64,000 bases of DNA from DATBLY01 sp963705545 (GTDB taxonomy: Bacteria > Actinomycetota > UBA4738 > HRBIN12). Made by a program: the position numbers and the translations under genes. Below are positions 16,263 to 24,173 of this stretch, piece by piece. The stretch spans positions 124,001-188,000 of the forward strand of contig CAVPJX010000002.1 of NCBI GenBank assembly GCA_963705545.1, given 5' to 3'. The notes under the pieces were generated by a model, which was not told the DNA's origin, ran no database searches, and saw only the letters and a list, made by a program, of their open reading frames with translations. Every line of letters starts with the position of its first letter. Position 1 is the stretch's first letter.

Positions 16263-17228
16263 GTGGGCAAGCGGGTCCTTCTGGCGGCGCCGCGCGGCTA
16301 CTGCGCAGGCGTCGAGCGCGCGGTGGACGCGGTCGAGCATGCGCTCGAGGCTCACGGGCCCCCGGTCTACGTCCGCAAGCAGATCGTCCACAACCTCCAC
16401 GTCGTGCGCGACCTCGAGGCGCAGGGCGCGGTCTTCGTGGAGTCGGAGACGGAGGTCCCCGAGGGTGCGGTGGTCGTCCTGTCGGCGCACGGGGTCGCGC
16501 CCGACGTGTACGCGAACGCCTCGGCGCGCGAGCTCGAGGTGATCGACGCGACGTGTCCCCTGGTGACGAAGGTTCACTTCGAGGCCAGGCGGTTCGCGGA
16601 AGAGGACCGTACGATCGTGCTGATCGGGCACGCGGGGCACGAGGAGGTCGTCGGCACGACCGGCCAGGCTCCCGCTCGGACGATCCTCGTCCAGAGCGTC
16701 CACGAGGCGCGGACGATCCAGATCGCCGACCCCGACAACCTGGCGTACCTGACCCAGACCACCCTCTCGGTCGACGAGACGGACGCGATCCTCGCGATCC
16801 TCCGCGACCGGTTCCCGGCGATCGCCGGACCCCCGCGCGAGGACATCTGCTACGCCACCCAGAACCGCCAGGACGCCGTCAAGGCGATCGCTCCGGGCGC
16901 GGACGTCGTCCTGGTGATCGGCTCGACGAACTCCTCCAACTCGAACCGGCTGGCCGAGGTGTCGCGGGAGCTCGGAACCCCGGCCTACCTCGTGGACGAC
17001 GAGGACCAGGTGGATCCCGTCTGGCTCGATGGGGCCGCGACGGTCGGACTCACGAGTGGCGCCAGCGCGCCCGATCACCTCGTCTCCCGGATGCTGGACT
17101 GGCTCGCGCATCGCGGATTCGACGAGGTCGAGCAGGTCCGGGTGGCGGAAGAAGGTGTCCGCTTCTCGCTGCCGGCGGGTGTGCGTCGGCGTCCGAACGC
17201 AGAGGCTCAGGTCCAGGCCGAGAACTGA
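16263..17228 (+). CDS. ispH: 4-hydroxy-3-methylbut-2-enyl diphosphate reductase
   Basis: A 321-residue [4Fe-4S] enzyme catalysing the last step of the MEP isoprenoid pathway, making IPP and DMAPP. The three cluster cysteines are in APRGYCAGVERAV, IDATCPLVTKVH and ICYATQNRQDAV. Other landmarks are IVHNLHVV, VVLSAHGVAP, IGHAGHEEVVGTTGQ and GSTNSSNSNRL. The start is GTG at 16263, with MGKRVLLAAPRGYC aligning to the family N-terminus. The last 22 bases overlap the converging RAM-domain gene. Confidence 0.95.
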   Translation: MGKRVLLAAPRGYCAGVERAVDAVEHALEAHGPPVYVRKQIVHNLHVVRDLEAQGAVFVESETEVPEGAVVVLSAHGVAPDVYANASARELEVIDATCPLVTKVHFEARRFAEEDRTIVLIGHAGHEEVVGTTGQAPARTILVQSVHEARTIQIADPDNLAYLTQTTLSVDETDAILAILRDRFPAIAGPPREDICYATQNRQDAVKAIAPGADVVLVIGSTNSSNSNRLAEVSRELGTPAYLVDDEDQVDPVWLDGAATVGLTSGASAPDHLVSRMLDWLAHRGFDEVEQVRVAEEGVRFSLPAGVRRRPNAEAQVQAEN

Positions 17229-17758
17229 TCGCGGTCTTCCTCGGGCTCCTCGTACGCGACCGACACGAGGGTCGACGTCGACCGTACCCCCGGGAGCGCC
17301 TGGATCCCCTCGAGGATCGTTCCGCTCGCGACCTCCCACGGCTGTGCGACGCAGGCGAGCAGGTCGAACGCTCCAGCCGTGACGGCGACGCCCGAGACGT
17401 CCTCGAGCTCCGAGAGCCGTTCCGCGATCCCCGGAGCCGCGCCGGGATCGGCCTGGATGTGGACGTAGCACGCGGAAGCGATCAGGGCGGGCGGCGTGGG
17501 CGCCCCGAACCCGCCGGGCGCGAGCAGGTCCGGTGGGACGACCGGAACGGTGAGCGTCCGCTGAACGCCCTCGACCAGGTGCACGCGCGCCAGCACCGCG
17601 GTCGCGATCTGCTCGAGGTCGGCCCCCTCGACGATCGCGAGCACGTCCCACGCCCCGACCACGACGACGGCCCGTCGCACGCCCGCGAGGGTCGGCAGGG
17701 TCGTCGCTACGCGCGCCGTCGTGCCGGGCTGCGTCCGCAGGTAGACGTAGGCGTCCAC
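17207..17758 (-). CDS. Tandem AsnC/Lrp RAM-domain protein without DNA-binding domain
   Basis: A 183-residue protein consisting of two ligand-binding RAM (AsnC/Lrp effector) domains. The first runs from YVYLRTQPG to LARVHLVEGVQRTLT; the second from ACYVHIQADPG to LPGVRSTSTLVSV. No helix-turn-helix is present, so it is a stand-alone effector-binding protein and not a classical regulator. The GTG start lies two bases after the stop of the PhoU/TrkA-C gene. Co-location with that gene and an MgtE-like transporter suggests it senses a small molecule for transport control; the ligand is unknown. Confidence 0.8.
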   Translation of the reverse strand: MDAYVYLRTQPGTTARVATTLPTLAGVRRAVVVVGAWDVLAIVEGADLEQIATAVLARVHLVEGVQRTLTVPVVPPDLLAPGGFGAPTPPALIASACYVHIQADPGAAPGIAERLSELEDVSGVAVTAGAFDLLACVAQPWEVASGTILEGIQALPGVRSTSTLVSVAYEEPEEDRDQFSAWT

Positions 17759-17759
17759 G

Positions 17760-18953
17760 TCAGCTCTCGACCAGCACCGGCTGGGGTCCGCACAGATCCT
17801 CCAGCTCCTCGGAGCCCTCCTCCGGACCCACCGAGATGATCCGGTCGCCCGCAACGAGCGTGAACCCCGCGCGCGGCCGGTAGATCCAGCGCGTGCCGCG
17901 CTGCACGGCGAGGACGAACATCCCGGTCTCGGTCTCGACGCGGAGCTCCTTGAGCGATCGCCCGTCGGCCGGCGCGCCCGGGGCGACGATCGTCTCGGCG
18001 AAGGTCTCCTCGGTCTCCTCGAGCGCCATCTGCACCACGGGATGCAGCGGTTCCCCGTGCTCGACGTACCAGGTCATGTCCCGCGCCGAGTCGCACATCG
18101 CCTCGCTCGCGCCGGCCAGGCGGAGCAGCCCACGGAGCTCGTCGGGGTTGCGGGCCTCGGGCGCCGCGCGGAGCACCCACGACTCGAGCTCGTCGTGGAG
18201 GATGTCGCTTCGCGCCTCGAGCGCTCCGACCTCGGCCGCGAGCGCGCGGTTGTTGAACAGGAGCGAGGAGTATGCGAGCCCGACGGTCGCCTCGGCGAGG
18301 TCCTTCAGCTCGACGAGGATGTCGACGGCACGGTCGAGCTCCGACAGGGGCGGCGCGTCCTCGTCGTCCGGCTCCGCCAGCCGTTTCGCGCCGGCGAGCT
18401 CCCGGACCAGGTTCACCCCTTCCTCGGGTCCGCGGACGAGCAGCACATCCCCTTCCGACACGGCGTCGTCGGGGCCCGGATCGAACTCCCAATCCATGCC
18501 GCTGCGGATCGCCATCACCCACATCCCGGTCTCGGTCGGCAACGACAGGTCGCGCAGGGCGCGCCCGGCCATCGGCGCGTCGGGTTGGACCTTGACGCGC
18601 GCCGTCATCTCATCGGCGTGGCGGAGGTCCGGTCGCAGGGCGTCCGGGATCCCGAGCCGGGCCGCGACCACGCGGGCGATGTCGCTCGCGGCGTCGCCGA
18701 TCCGCTCGATCGCGTCCGCGATCCACAGGACGCCGGCCATCCCCTCGGCATCCTCGGGGCTGCGAGCCGCGAGCATCGCCATCATGCGCAGGCGCCGGAG
18801 GTGGTCGTTCATGCGGAGCTCGAGCCGTTCGACCTCCCGGGCGAGCTTCTCCTCGTTGAAGAAGACCGCGGCGTAGGCCAGGTCGACCATCAGCTCCGAC
18901 GCGTCCTTCAGCTCGACCAGGAGCTCTTTGACGTTCTTCGGTTCGTCATCCAT
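17760..18953 (-). CDS. Double PhoU/TrkA-C domain protein
   Basis: A 397-residue cytoplasmic protein with an internal duplication. Each half has a PhoU-like helical domain (ELLVELKDASELMVDLAYAAVFFNEEKLAREV; DILVELKDLAEATVGLAYSSLLFNNRALAAEV) followed by a TrkA-C/RCK-C domain (RALRDLSLPTETGMWVMAIRSG; RSLKELRVETETGMFVLAVQRG, with DGDVLLVRGPEEG-like ends). RCK-C domains bind nucleotides or ions and gate channels. The start overlaps the end of the MgtE-like transporter gene by 8 bases, so it is a probable regulatory subunit of that transporter. Confidence 0.87.
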   Translation of the reverse strand: MDDEPKNVKELLVELKDASELMVDLAYAAVFFNEEKLAREVERLELRMNDHLRRLRMMAMLAARSPEDAEGMAGVLWIADAIERIGDAASDIARVVAARLGIPDALRPDLRHADEMTARVKVQPDAPMAGRALRDLSLPTETGMWVMAIRSGMDWEFDPGPDDAVSEGDVLLVRGPEEGVNLVRELAGAKRLAEPDDEDAPPLSELDRAVDILVELKDLAEATVGLAYSSLLFNNRALAAEVGALEARSDILHDELESWVLRAAPEARNPDELRGLLRLAGASEAMCDSARDMTWYVEHGEPLHPVVQMALEETEETFAETIVAPGAPADGRSLKELRVETETGMFVLAVQRGTRWIYRPRAGFTLVAGDRIISVGPEEGSEELEDLCGPQPVLVES

Positions 18954-20181
18954 GGGGCAGCACTCCCGATAGTGTCATAACGAACAGGACGCAGGCGACC
19001 CCGGCCAGGTCCAACACGCTCGTGATGATGGGCACCGTGTGGTTGTCGGGGTCCAGGCCGAACCGGTACGTGACGATCGCCAGGTAGTAGCCGGCGAGCA
19101 GGGTGATCGGCGTGACGAGGAGCCCCGCGACCACGGTCGCCCCGACCACGGTCCATGGGTCCGTGGGCGCGTCCCCCGTGAGCGCCGACAAGCCGACCGC
19201 GACGGCGCCGATCAGGGTGAAGACGCCGACCGCCATCACGACAACGAGCGCCCCGTCGACGACCGCGGGGGTTTCCGGCCGCCCGCGCGGCGTGATCACA
19301 CCGATCTGGAGCTTCGACGAGGTCCGCGAGGCGAAGATCCCGCCGAGGGCACCGGCCTGGGAGACGAAGGGCGGGATCATGACCAGCACGGCCGGCACGG
19401 CGAGGAGCTCACCGAGACGGGCCTCCTGGAGCGCGCCGGCGAAGATGTCGAGCACCGGCGTCAGCAGGATGACCGCGGTCATCTCGAGCACGATGCGCCG
19501 GACCACCCGATCGTCCACGGCGTAGGCGCGGATCGTCGCGTAGACGCCGGCCACCAGGCAGAGCCCGGACGCGATCGCGTTGACGGTCGGGTCGCGGACC
19601 AGGAACGTCGCCAGGTATAGCGTCGGCAGGGTCGCCATGTCGCCGAGCGCCGTCACCATGGGGGTCGCGACCGAGTCGAGGTCCCAGCCTCGTCGGTACG
19701 ACAGGACCGAGAACCCGACGGTCACGAGCAGGATCAGCACGGATCCCAGCGCCCCGCCGACCACCGAGATCGTGATCAGGCTCCAGATCGAGATCGACGG
19801 CGCACCGAACGCGGCTGCCACCGTGCGCGCCAGGATCGCCAGCCACAGGGACGAGGCGAACGTGGTGACGATCGCCACGTAGACGTTGCGGTACAGCACG
19901 CCGTCGCGCTGCCGCGAAACCTCGAAGGTCCCTGCCGCGTTCGTGGTCCCGAACCGGGCCCCGATCGCGCCGAAGATCGTTCCGCGCATCCCGACCGCGG
20001 CCGGGACCAGGATGAGGAGGCCGGGGAGCTCGCGGAGGGTGTCGCCGATCCCGGCGAGCGTCAGGCCGGCGACGAAGCCGGCGACCGTCGAGAGGACGAG
20101 CGCGACCAAGCCCTGCCGGAGCGTCCGACGCTCGGCATGCAGGGAGCGGTACCACCGCGGGGCACGGCGGGCGAGGGCCAT
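18946..20181 (-). CDS. MgtE/SLC41-like divalent cation transporter
   Basis: A 411-residue membrane protein with two repeated MgtE channel domains and about ten transmembrane segments. The repeat signatures are LVPAAVGMRGTIFGAIGARFGT with DLDSVATPMVTALGDMATLPTL in the first half, and IPPFVSQAGALGGIFASRTSSK with DPDNHTVPIITSVLDLAGVACV in the second. The cytosolic N-domain and CBS domains of bacterial MgtE are missing, as in eukaryotic SLC41 proteins. Gating may instead come from the PhoU/TrkA-C protein encoded directly downstream. Mg2+ is the likely ion by family. Confidence 0.87.
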   Translation of the reverse strand: MALARRAPRWYRSLHAERRTLRQGLVALVLSTVAGFVAGLTLAGIGDTLRELPGLLILVPAAVGMRGTIFGAIGARFGTTNAAGTFEVSRQRDGVLYRNVYVAIVTTFASSLWLAILARTVAAAFGAPSISIWSLITISVVGGALGSVLILLVTVGFSVLSYRRGWDLDSVATPMVTALGDMATLPTLYLATFLVRDPTVNAIASGLCLVAGVYATIRAYAVDDRVVRRIVLEMTAVILLTPVLDIFAGALQEARLGELLAVPAVLVMIPPFVSQAGALGGIFASRTSSKLQIGVITPRGRPETPAVVDGALVVVMAVGVFTLIGAVAVGLSALTGDAPTDPWTVVGATVVAGLLVTPITLLAGYYLAIVTYRFGLDPDNHTVPIITSVLDLAGVACVLFVMTLSGVLPHG

Positions 20182-20309
20182 AACGGAACGCTCACGGGTC
20201 GCATCCTTCCGGTCCGAGCGGCGCGACGGAACGGAGGCCGCTCATCAGGGGTGGGCCGAAGGCCCGAGACAGTATGCGCCCCAACGCCGGCGGGCACAAG
20301 ACGCGCGCC

Positions 20310-20333
20310 GCCGCCCGGGTGGAACCCGGCGGC
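20310..20333 (-). terminator. Strong hairpin after the AlkA-like gene
   Basis: GCCGC-C-CGGGT pairs with ACCCG-GCGGC around a GGA loop with one bulged C. It begins 3 bases beyond the stop of the AlkA-like gene, which ends at 20336 on the minus strand. No U-tract is visible. It is the likely transcription end for that gene; the rest of the 154-base gap to the MgtE-like gene shows nothing distinctive. Confidence 0.5.
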
Positions 20334-20335
20334 CC

Positions 20336-21253
20336 TCACGCGACCCAGTCGCGGGTCACGAACAACCAGAAGGCGAGGCCGGCGTGTTCGCCGTACCGGC
20401 GGAATCGCCGGGCGATCGCGGCGTCCGCGACGCTCCGCCGGCCCACGAGCCGCGCGTAGGTCGGCCGGGTCCACGAATCGAGGATCAGCCTCGAGGTCCG
20501 ACCGAGGGTCATCATGATGTGGGCGGCCGCGTAAGGGCCCACGCCGGGGAGCTCGAGCAGGGTCTGCTCGAGCTCGTCGTCGGGCAGGTCTTCGGGGGTC
20601 GCGCGCTCGAGGCCCTCCAGGTCGAGCGTCCCCGCCGCGACCGAGCGGGCGAGCGCGATGAGGTACGGCCCGCGATAGCCCGCGCGGACGATCTCCCGGT
20701 AGAGGGCCTCCGGCGCCGCGGCCATCGCCTCCGGCGTCGGGAACGCGTTCGCGAGCGGCCCCGCGTCCCCGGCGGCCGGCGACCCCAGGTGCTCGACGAG
20801 GGCACCGACCATCCGCACGGTCGCGCTCCACGCGCAGTTCGTCGTACAGATCGTCTTCACGACGTCCTCGAAGACCGACGGGCTCTGCAGCATCCGTCCG
20901 GCTCCCGTCGCGGCCCAAGCGAGGTCCGGATCGTCGGCGACCTTCGCGTAGAAGCCCGAGAGATCCTGGTCGAGGCGGAGGACCTTCGCGATCCCGGCTT
21001 CGACGTCGGCGCGGACGCGGGGCCCGGCGGGGGGTCCGAGGATCTCCACGGCGGCGTTCTGCCGGCTGCCCTCCGCGATCCGCACCCGCCGCGGGCGCCC
21101 GCCCCGGACCGGCAGGGTCACCGCGAGCGAGCGCGCCTGTTCGTCCAGCGACGTCGGCGGGAGCTCGGCGAAGCCATGGGAGTTCAGCGTGCGCCACAGG
21201 TCGACCGGCTCGCCGCCGGGGCCGCGGAGCGGGACCTCGATCGTCGTGGGCAC
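20336..21253 (-). CDS. DNA-3-methyladenine glycosylase 2 family protein (HhH-GPD)
   Basis: A 305-residue base-excision glycosylase. The helix-hairpin-helix is LLELPGVGPYAAAHIMM, followed by the catalytic aspartate in LILDSWTRP. An N-terminal AlkA-like region includes the segment FEDVVKTICTTNCAWSATVRMVGAL, aligning with the family core. It removes alkylated or otherwise damaged purines by flipping them out. No metal cluster cysteines are seen, separating it from EndoIII. It is transcribed away from the HD-GYP gene, leaving only about 70-150 bases for both promoters. Confidence 0.85.
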   Translation of the reverse strand: MPTTIEVPLRGPGGEPVDLWRTLNSHGFAELPPTSLDEQARSLAVTLPVRGGRPRRVRIAEGSRQNAAVEILGPPAGPRVRADVEAGIAKVLRLDQDLSGFYAKVADDPDLAWAATGAGRMLQSPSVFEDVVKTICTTNCAWSATVRMVGALVEHLGSPAAGDAGPLANAFPTPEAMAAAPEALYREIVRAGYRGPYLIALARSVAAGTLDLEGLERATPEDLPDDELEQTLLELPGVGPYAAAHIMMTLGRTSRLILDSWTRPTYARLVGRRSVADAAIARRFRRYGEHAGLAFWLFVTRDWVA

Positions 21254-21324
21254 GCGTTCCTCCTCACCGTCGCGGGTCGAGCCCGATCCTCGTCCACCGC
21301 AGCCGATCGGGGCGACTCAAGGCC

Positions 21325-23031
21325 GTGGCCTGGGAAGACGATGCCTCGGGGGTACCGGCGAAGACAAGCCCTCGGGCCCCTCCGGGAAGGGCAAGGCACG
21401 TGACGACGAACCTCGAAGCGCTCGCCCGAGGCCTCCGATCGATGGGTCGTCGAGGCCTGGTGCTGCTGTTCGCGCTCCTGGCGGCCCCCGCCGTGGTCCT
21501 GTGGATCGGCCGCTCGTTCCCCGCCCTCGATCCGGTCTACGAGTCCATCCGGTTCCACCTGATCGTGGTGAGCGCGATCGCCGCGTTCGCCCTGCTGGTC
21601 GCCCTCGCGACCGCGTTGTTCGCCGCGCAGGATGGTCGCGCCGCGCCCGTCCTGCTGGCGCTCGGGTGTGTGTGCGTGGGGTTCATGATGCTCGGCCACG
21701 GCCTCACCACGCCGGGGATCCTCGATCGTCCGCTGAACCTCTGGGTCGCCCGCCTGCCGGTCTTGGCGCTCGCGGGCTTCGCGCTGTGCCTCACCGTCGC
21801 GGTGCGCGACGAGGGGCTCGCGGCCCGGGTCGTCACGGCCGCCCCGCGAGCGTCGCTGCTCGTGCCGACGGCCGTGCTCGGCCTGGGCACCGCGGCGATC
21901 GTGGTCGACCCGACGATCGCCCACGGTGCGGCGCCGATCCCGGGCGAGGAGACGATCCGCCTCGTGCTGCTCGGCGTGAGCGCCCTCGCCCTGCTGACCG
22001 TCGGGGCGATCCACTGGCGCCGTTGGGGACTCGGGCGCGACCGGATCCACCTGGCGCTCGTCCTCGCCTCGTGGCTCGCGATGGCCGCGCTGCTGTCGCT
22101 GCAGTTCGGGACGTTCTGGCGTCTCAGCTGGTGGGACTACCACGTGTACCTGCTGGCCGGTTTCGCGGCCGCCGCGTGGGCGGTCGTGGCCGGCTTCCGC
22201 GGCTCGCGGAGCCTGGCGGACGCCGTCGGCGGGATCACCGTGCGCGACCCGATGGAGCAGGTCGCGCAGCGGCACCCCGAGGCCCTCCATGCGTTGATCG
22301 GCGCGGTCGAAGCCAAGGACCCGTATACCCACGGCCACTCGGTGCGGGTTGCGGAGGTCTCCGCTCGGATCGGGCTGCGGCTCGCGCTGCCTCCCGAGAC
22401 GATGCGCGGCCTGCACCAGGGGGCGTTCTTGCACGACGTCGGGAAGATCAGCGTGCCCGACCGGGTGTTGAACAAGGCCGGGGACCTGTCCGCAGAGGAG
22501 TGGACGATGATCGAACGGCATCCCGAGGTCGGATGGGATCTCGTCAGCCGGGCCGAGTCCCTCCGCGGTGCGCTCTCGGCGATCCGCCATCACCACGAGC
22601 GCTGGGATGGGACCGGCTACCCCGACCGCCTGGCTGGCGCCGACATCCCCCAGCAGGGGCGGATCGTGGCGGTGGCCGACGTGTGGGACGCTCTGACCTC
22701 CGATCGTGCCTATCGTCCCGCGTGGGAGGTGGATCGCGCCGTGTCCCACATCGCCGCCGCGAGCGGCAGCCTGTTCGACCCGGAGGCGGTCGAGGCGTTC
22801 CTCGACGTCGTGGCCGACCTGGGCCTGTGGCCGGAGAAGACGCGGGCGGACCTGGCGGCCCTCCTGGATGCCTCGGCCGGCTGCCACGTCGAGGACCGTC
22901 GCGCGCGTCAGCAGGCCGCGAACGCCGGGCCCGGAGGGGGAGCGGTCGACCCGAGCGCTCCGCAACCACCGCCCGGCCCGGACGGCGAGGTCGCGCCGGT
23001 CCACTCGACCGCGACCGACCGATCGACGTGA
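21325..23031 (+). CDS. Membrane HD-GYP domain cyclic-di-GMP phosphodiesterase
   Basis: A 568-residue protein. The N-terminal 290 residues hold about eight hydrophobic segments forming an uncharacterised membrane sensor. The HD-GYP domain (about 305-480) has HGHSVRVAEVSARIG, the HD pair in FLHDVGKISVPDRVLNK, and the GYP segment HHHERWDGTGYPDRLAG. This family hydrolyses cyclic-di-GMP to pGpG or GMP. A Pro/Gly-rich tail follows. The GTG at 21400 (VTTNLEAL), after a GGGAAGGG site, is an alternative and perhaps better start. The stop overlaps the next gene as GTGA. Confidence 0.88.
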   Translation: MAWEDDASGVPAKTSPRAPPGRARHVTTNLEALARGLRSMGRRGLVLLFALLAAPAVVLWIGRSFPALDPVYESIRFHLIVVSAIAAFALLVALATALFAAQDGRAAPVLLALGCVCVGFMMLGHGLTTPGILDRPLNLWVARLPVLALAGFALCLTVAVRDEGLAARVVTAAPRASLLVPTAVLGLGTAAIVVDPTIAHGAAPIPGEETIRLVLLGVSALALLTVGAIHWRRWGLGRDRIHLALVLASWLAMAALLSLQFGTFWRLSWWDYHVYLLAGFAAAAWAVVAGFRGSRSLADAVGGITVRDPMEQVAQRHPEALHALIGAVEAKDPYTHGHSVRVAEVSARIGLRLALPPETMRGLHQGAFLHDVGKISVPDRVLNKAGDLSAEEWTMIERHPEVGWDLVSRAESLRGALSAIRHHHERWDGTGYPDRLAGADIPQQGRIVAVADVWDALTSDRAYRPAWEVDRAVSHIAAASGSLFDPEAVEAFLDVVADLGLWPEKTRADLAALLDASAGCHVEDRRARQQAANAGPGGGAVDPSAPQPPPGPDGEVAPVHSTATDRST

Positions 23032-23288
23032 TCGAGGTCACCCCTCGCGCGCGTGAGGTCCTCGCTCGGGCGTCGGCGTCCGCGCGCCGCTTCGATCCCG
23101 AGGCTCGGATCCGGATCGTGCGCGACGGCGCGGGCATCCGTTCCGGGTTCGCGCACGGGCCGGAGGCGGGCGACCGCGTGTTCGAGGAAGACGACCTGAT
23201 CGTCTTCGTCGAGGCCGGCCTCTCCGGCGTGGTCGATGTCACGGAGTCGCACGACCAGCTCGTCCTTCGGCCGGGGGACGACGGCTAG
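23028..23288 (+). CDS. IscA/HesB-like small protein lacking cluster cysteines
   Basis: An 86-residue protein starting at GTG overlapping the HD-GYP stop. The pattern IEVTPRAREVL...ARIRIVRDGAGIRSGFAHGPEAGDRVFEEDDLIVFVEAGLSGVVDV follows the HesB/IscA fold, including the DDLxVFVExxL segment. None of the three conserved cysteines is present, so it cannot carry a cluster in the usual way. Such degenerate members are known in actinobacteria with unknown role. It sits between signalling and cyanophycin genes and is probably co-transcribed with both. Confidence 0.7.
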   Translation: MIEVTPRAREVLARASASARRFDPEARIRIVRDGAGIRSGFAHGPEAGDRVFEEDDLIVFVEAGLSGVVDVTESHDQLVLRPGDDG

Positions 23289-23297
23289 ACTCCGACC

Positions 23298-24173
23298 ATG
23301 GTGCAGCGGCGGCGGGCGGGTCTCTCGGGCGTGAGCGGCTCGGGGACCGCGGGCCCGGTCATGGTGATCGGCGGCGCCGAGGACAAGCTCCGGGACAAGG
23401 CGATCCTCGCGCGCTTCGCGAAGTTCGCCGAAGGACCCGACGGCCACGTCGTCGTGATCTCGACCGCGTCGTCGATGGGCGACCTCGCCACCGAGGCGTA
23501 CCGCGAGCTCTTCGAGGGGCTCGGGATCGGCCGGGTGACCGGGCTGCGCCCCGAGGACCGCGAGGAGGCGATGGACCCGGTGCTGGGGGCCGAGCTCGCG
23601 AGCGCCTCAGGGGTGTTCCTCACCGGCGGGAACCAGTCCCGGCTGGCGCAGGTGGTCGCCGGCACGCGCCTCGGGGACGCGCTGTTCCTGGCGCACGACC
23701 GCGGCGCGGTCCTCGCCGGCACGTCGGCGGGCGCGAGCGCGATGGCCTCGCACATGGTGGCGTTCGGGCGCTCGGGATCGACCCCGAAGAACCGGATGGC
23801 GCAGCTGTCGGCAGGCCTCGGGATCCTGCAGGGGATCGTGATCGACCAGCACTTCGAGCAGCGCGGGAGGATCGGCCGCCTGCTCGCGATCGTGGCGGGC
23901 TCTCCCTCCCTCCTGGGCGTCGGCCTGGACGAGGACACCTGCGCCGTCGTCTTCGCCGACCAGAGCCTTCACGTGATCGGCCGCGGCGCCGTCACGATCG
24001 TGGACGGCTCGATGGTCAAGACCGACGCCTACCGCGGGAAGGGGTATCGTCCGCTCATGATCTCCGGGGCGGTCCTGCACACGCTCCCCTCGGGCTATTG
24101 GTTCGACCTGCGGACCCGGAGGCTGCTCGCGGGCGAGGGTCTCCAGGGGGTGGAGCGGGAGGCGTCGGAGTGA
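23298..24173 (+). CDS. cphB: Cyanophycinase
   Basis: A 291-residue peptidase S51 family enzyme that cleaves cyanophycin into beta-Asp-Arg dipeptides. The nucleophile serine is in GTSAGASAMA, and the fold landmarks VIGGAEDK, FLTGGNQSRL, LGILQGIVIDQHFEQRGRIGRL and GVGLDEDTCAVV match cyanophycinases and not peptidase E. The first 20 residues are extra and low-complexity, so an in-frame internal start is possible. The stop overlaps the GTG of cphA, giving a tight degradation/synthesis pair. Confidence 0.93.
   Translation: MVQRRRAGLSGVSGSGTAGPVMVIGGAEDKLRDKAILARFAKFAEGPDGHVVVISTASSMGDLATEAYRELFEGLGIGRVTGLRPEDREEAMDPVLGAELASASGVFLTGGNQSRLAQVVAGTRLGDALFLAHDRGAVLAGTSAGASAMASHMVAFGRSGSTPKNRMAQLSAGLGILQGIVIDQHFEQRGRIGRLLAIVAGSPSLLGVGLDEDTCAVVFADQSLHVIGRGAVTIVDGSMVKTDAYRGKGYRPLMISGAVLHTLPSGYWFDLRTRRLLAGEGLQGVEREASE

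Noticed and set aside
21254..21400. Cyclic-di-GMP-I riboswitch before the HD-GYP gene
   Set aside because: GACGATGCC loosely recalls GACGCAAAGCC, but the conserved GGGCAAACC segment and the GAAA-loop stem are missing.
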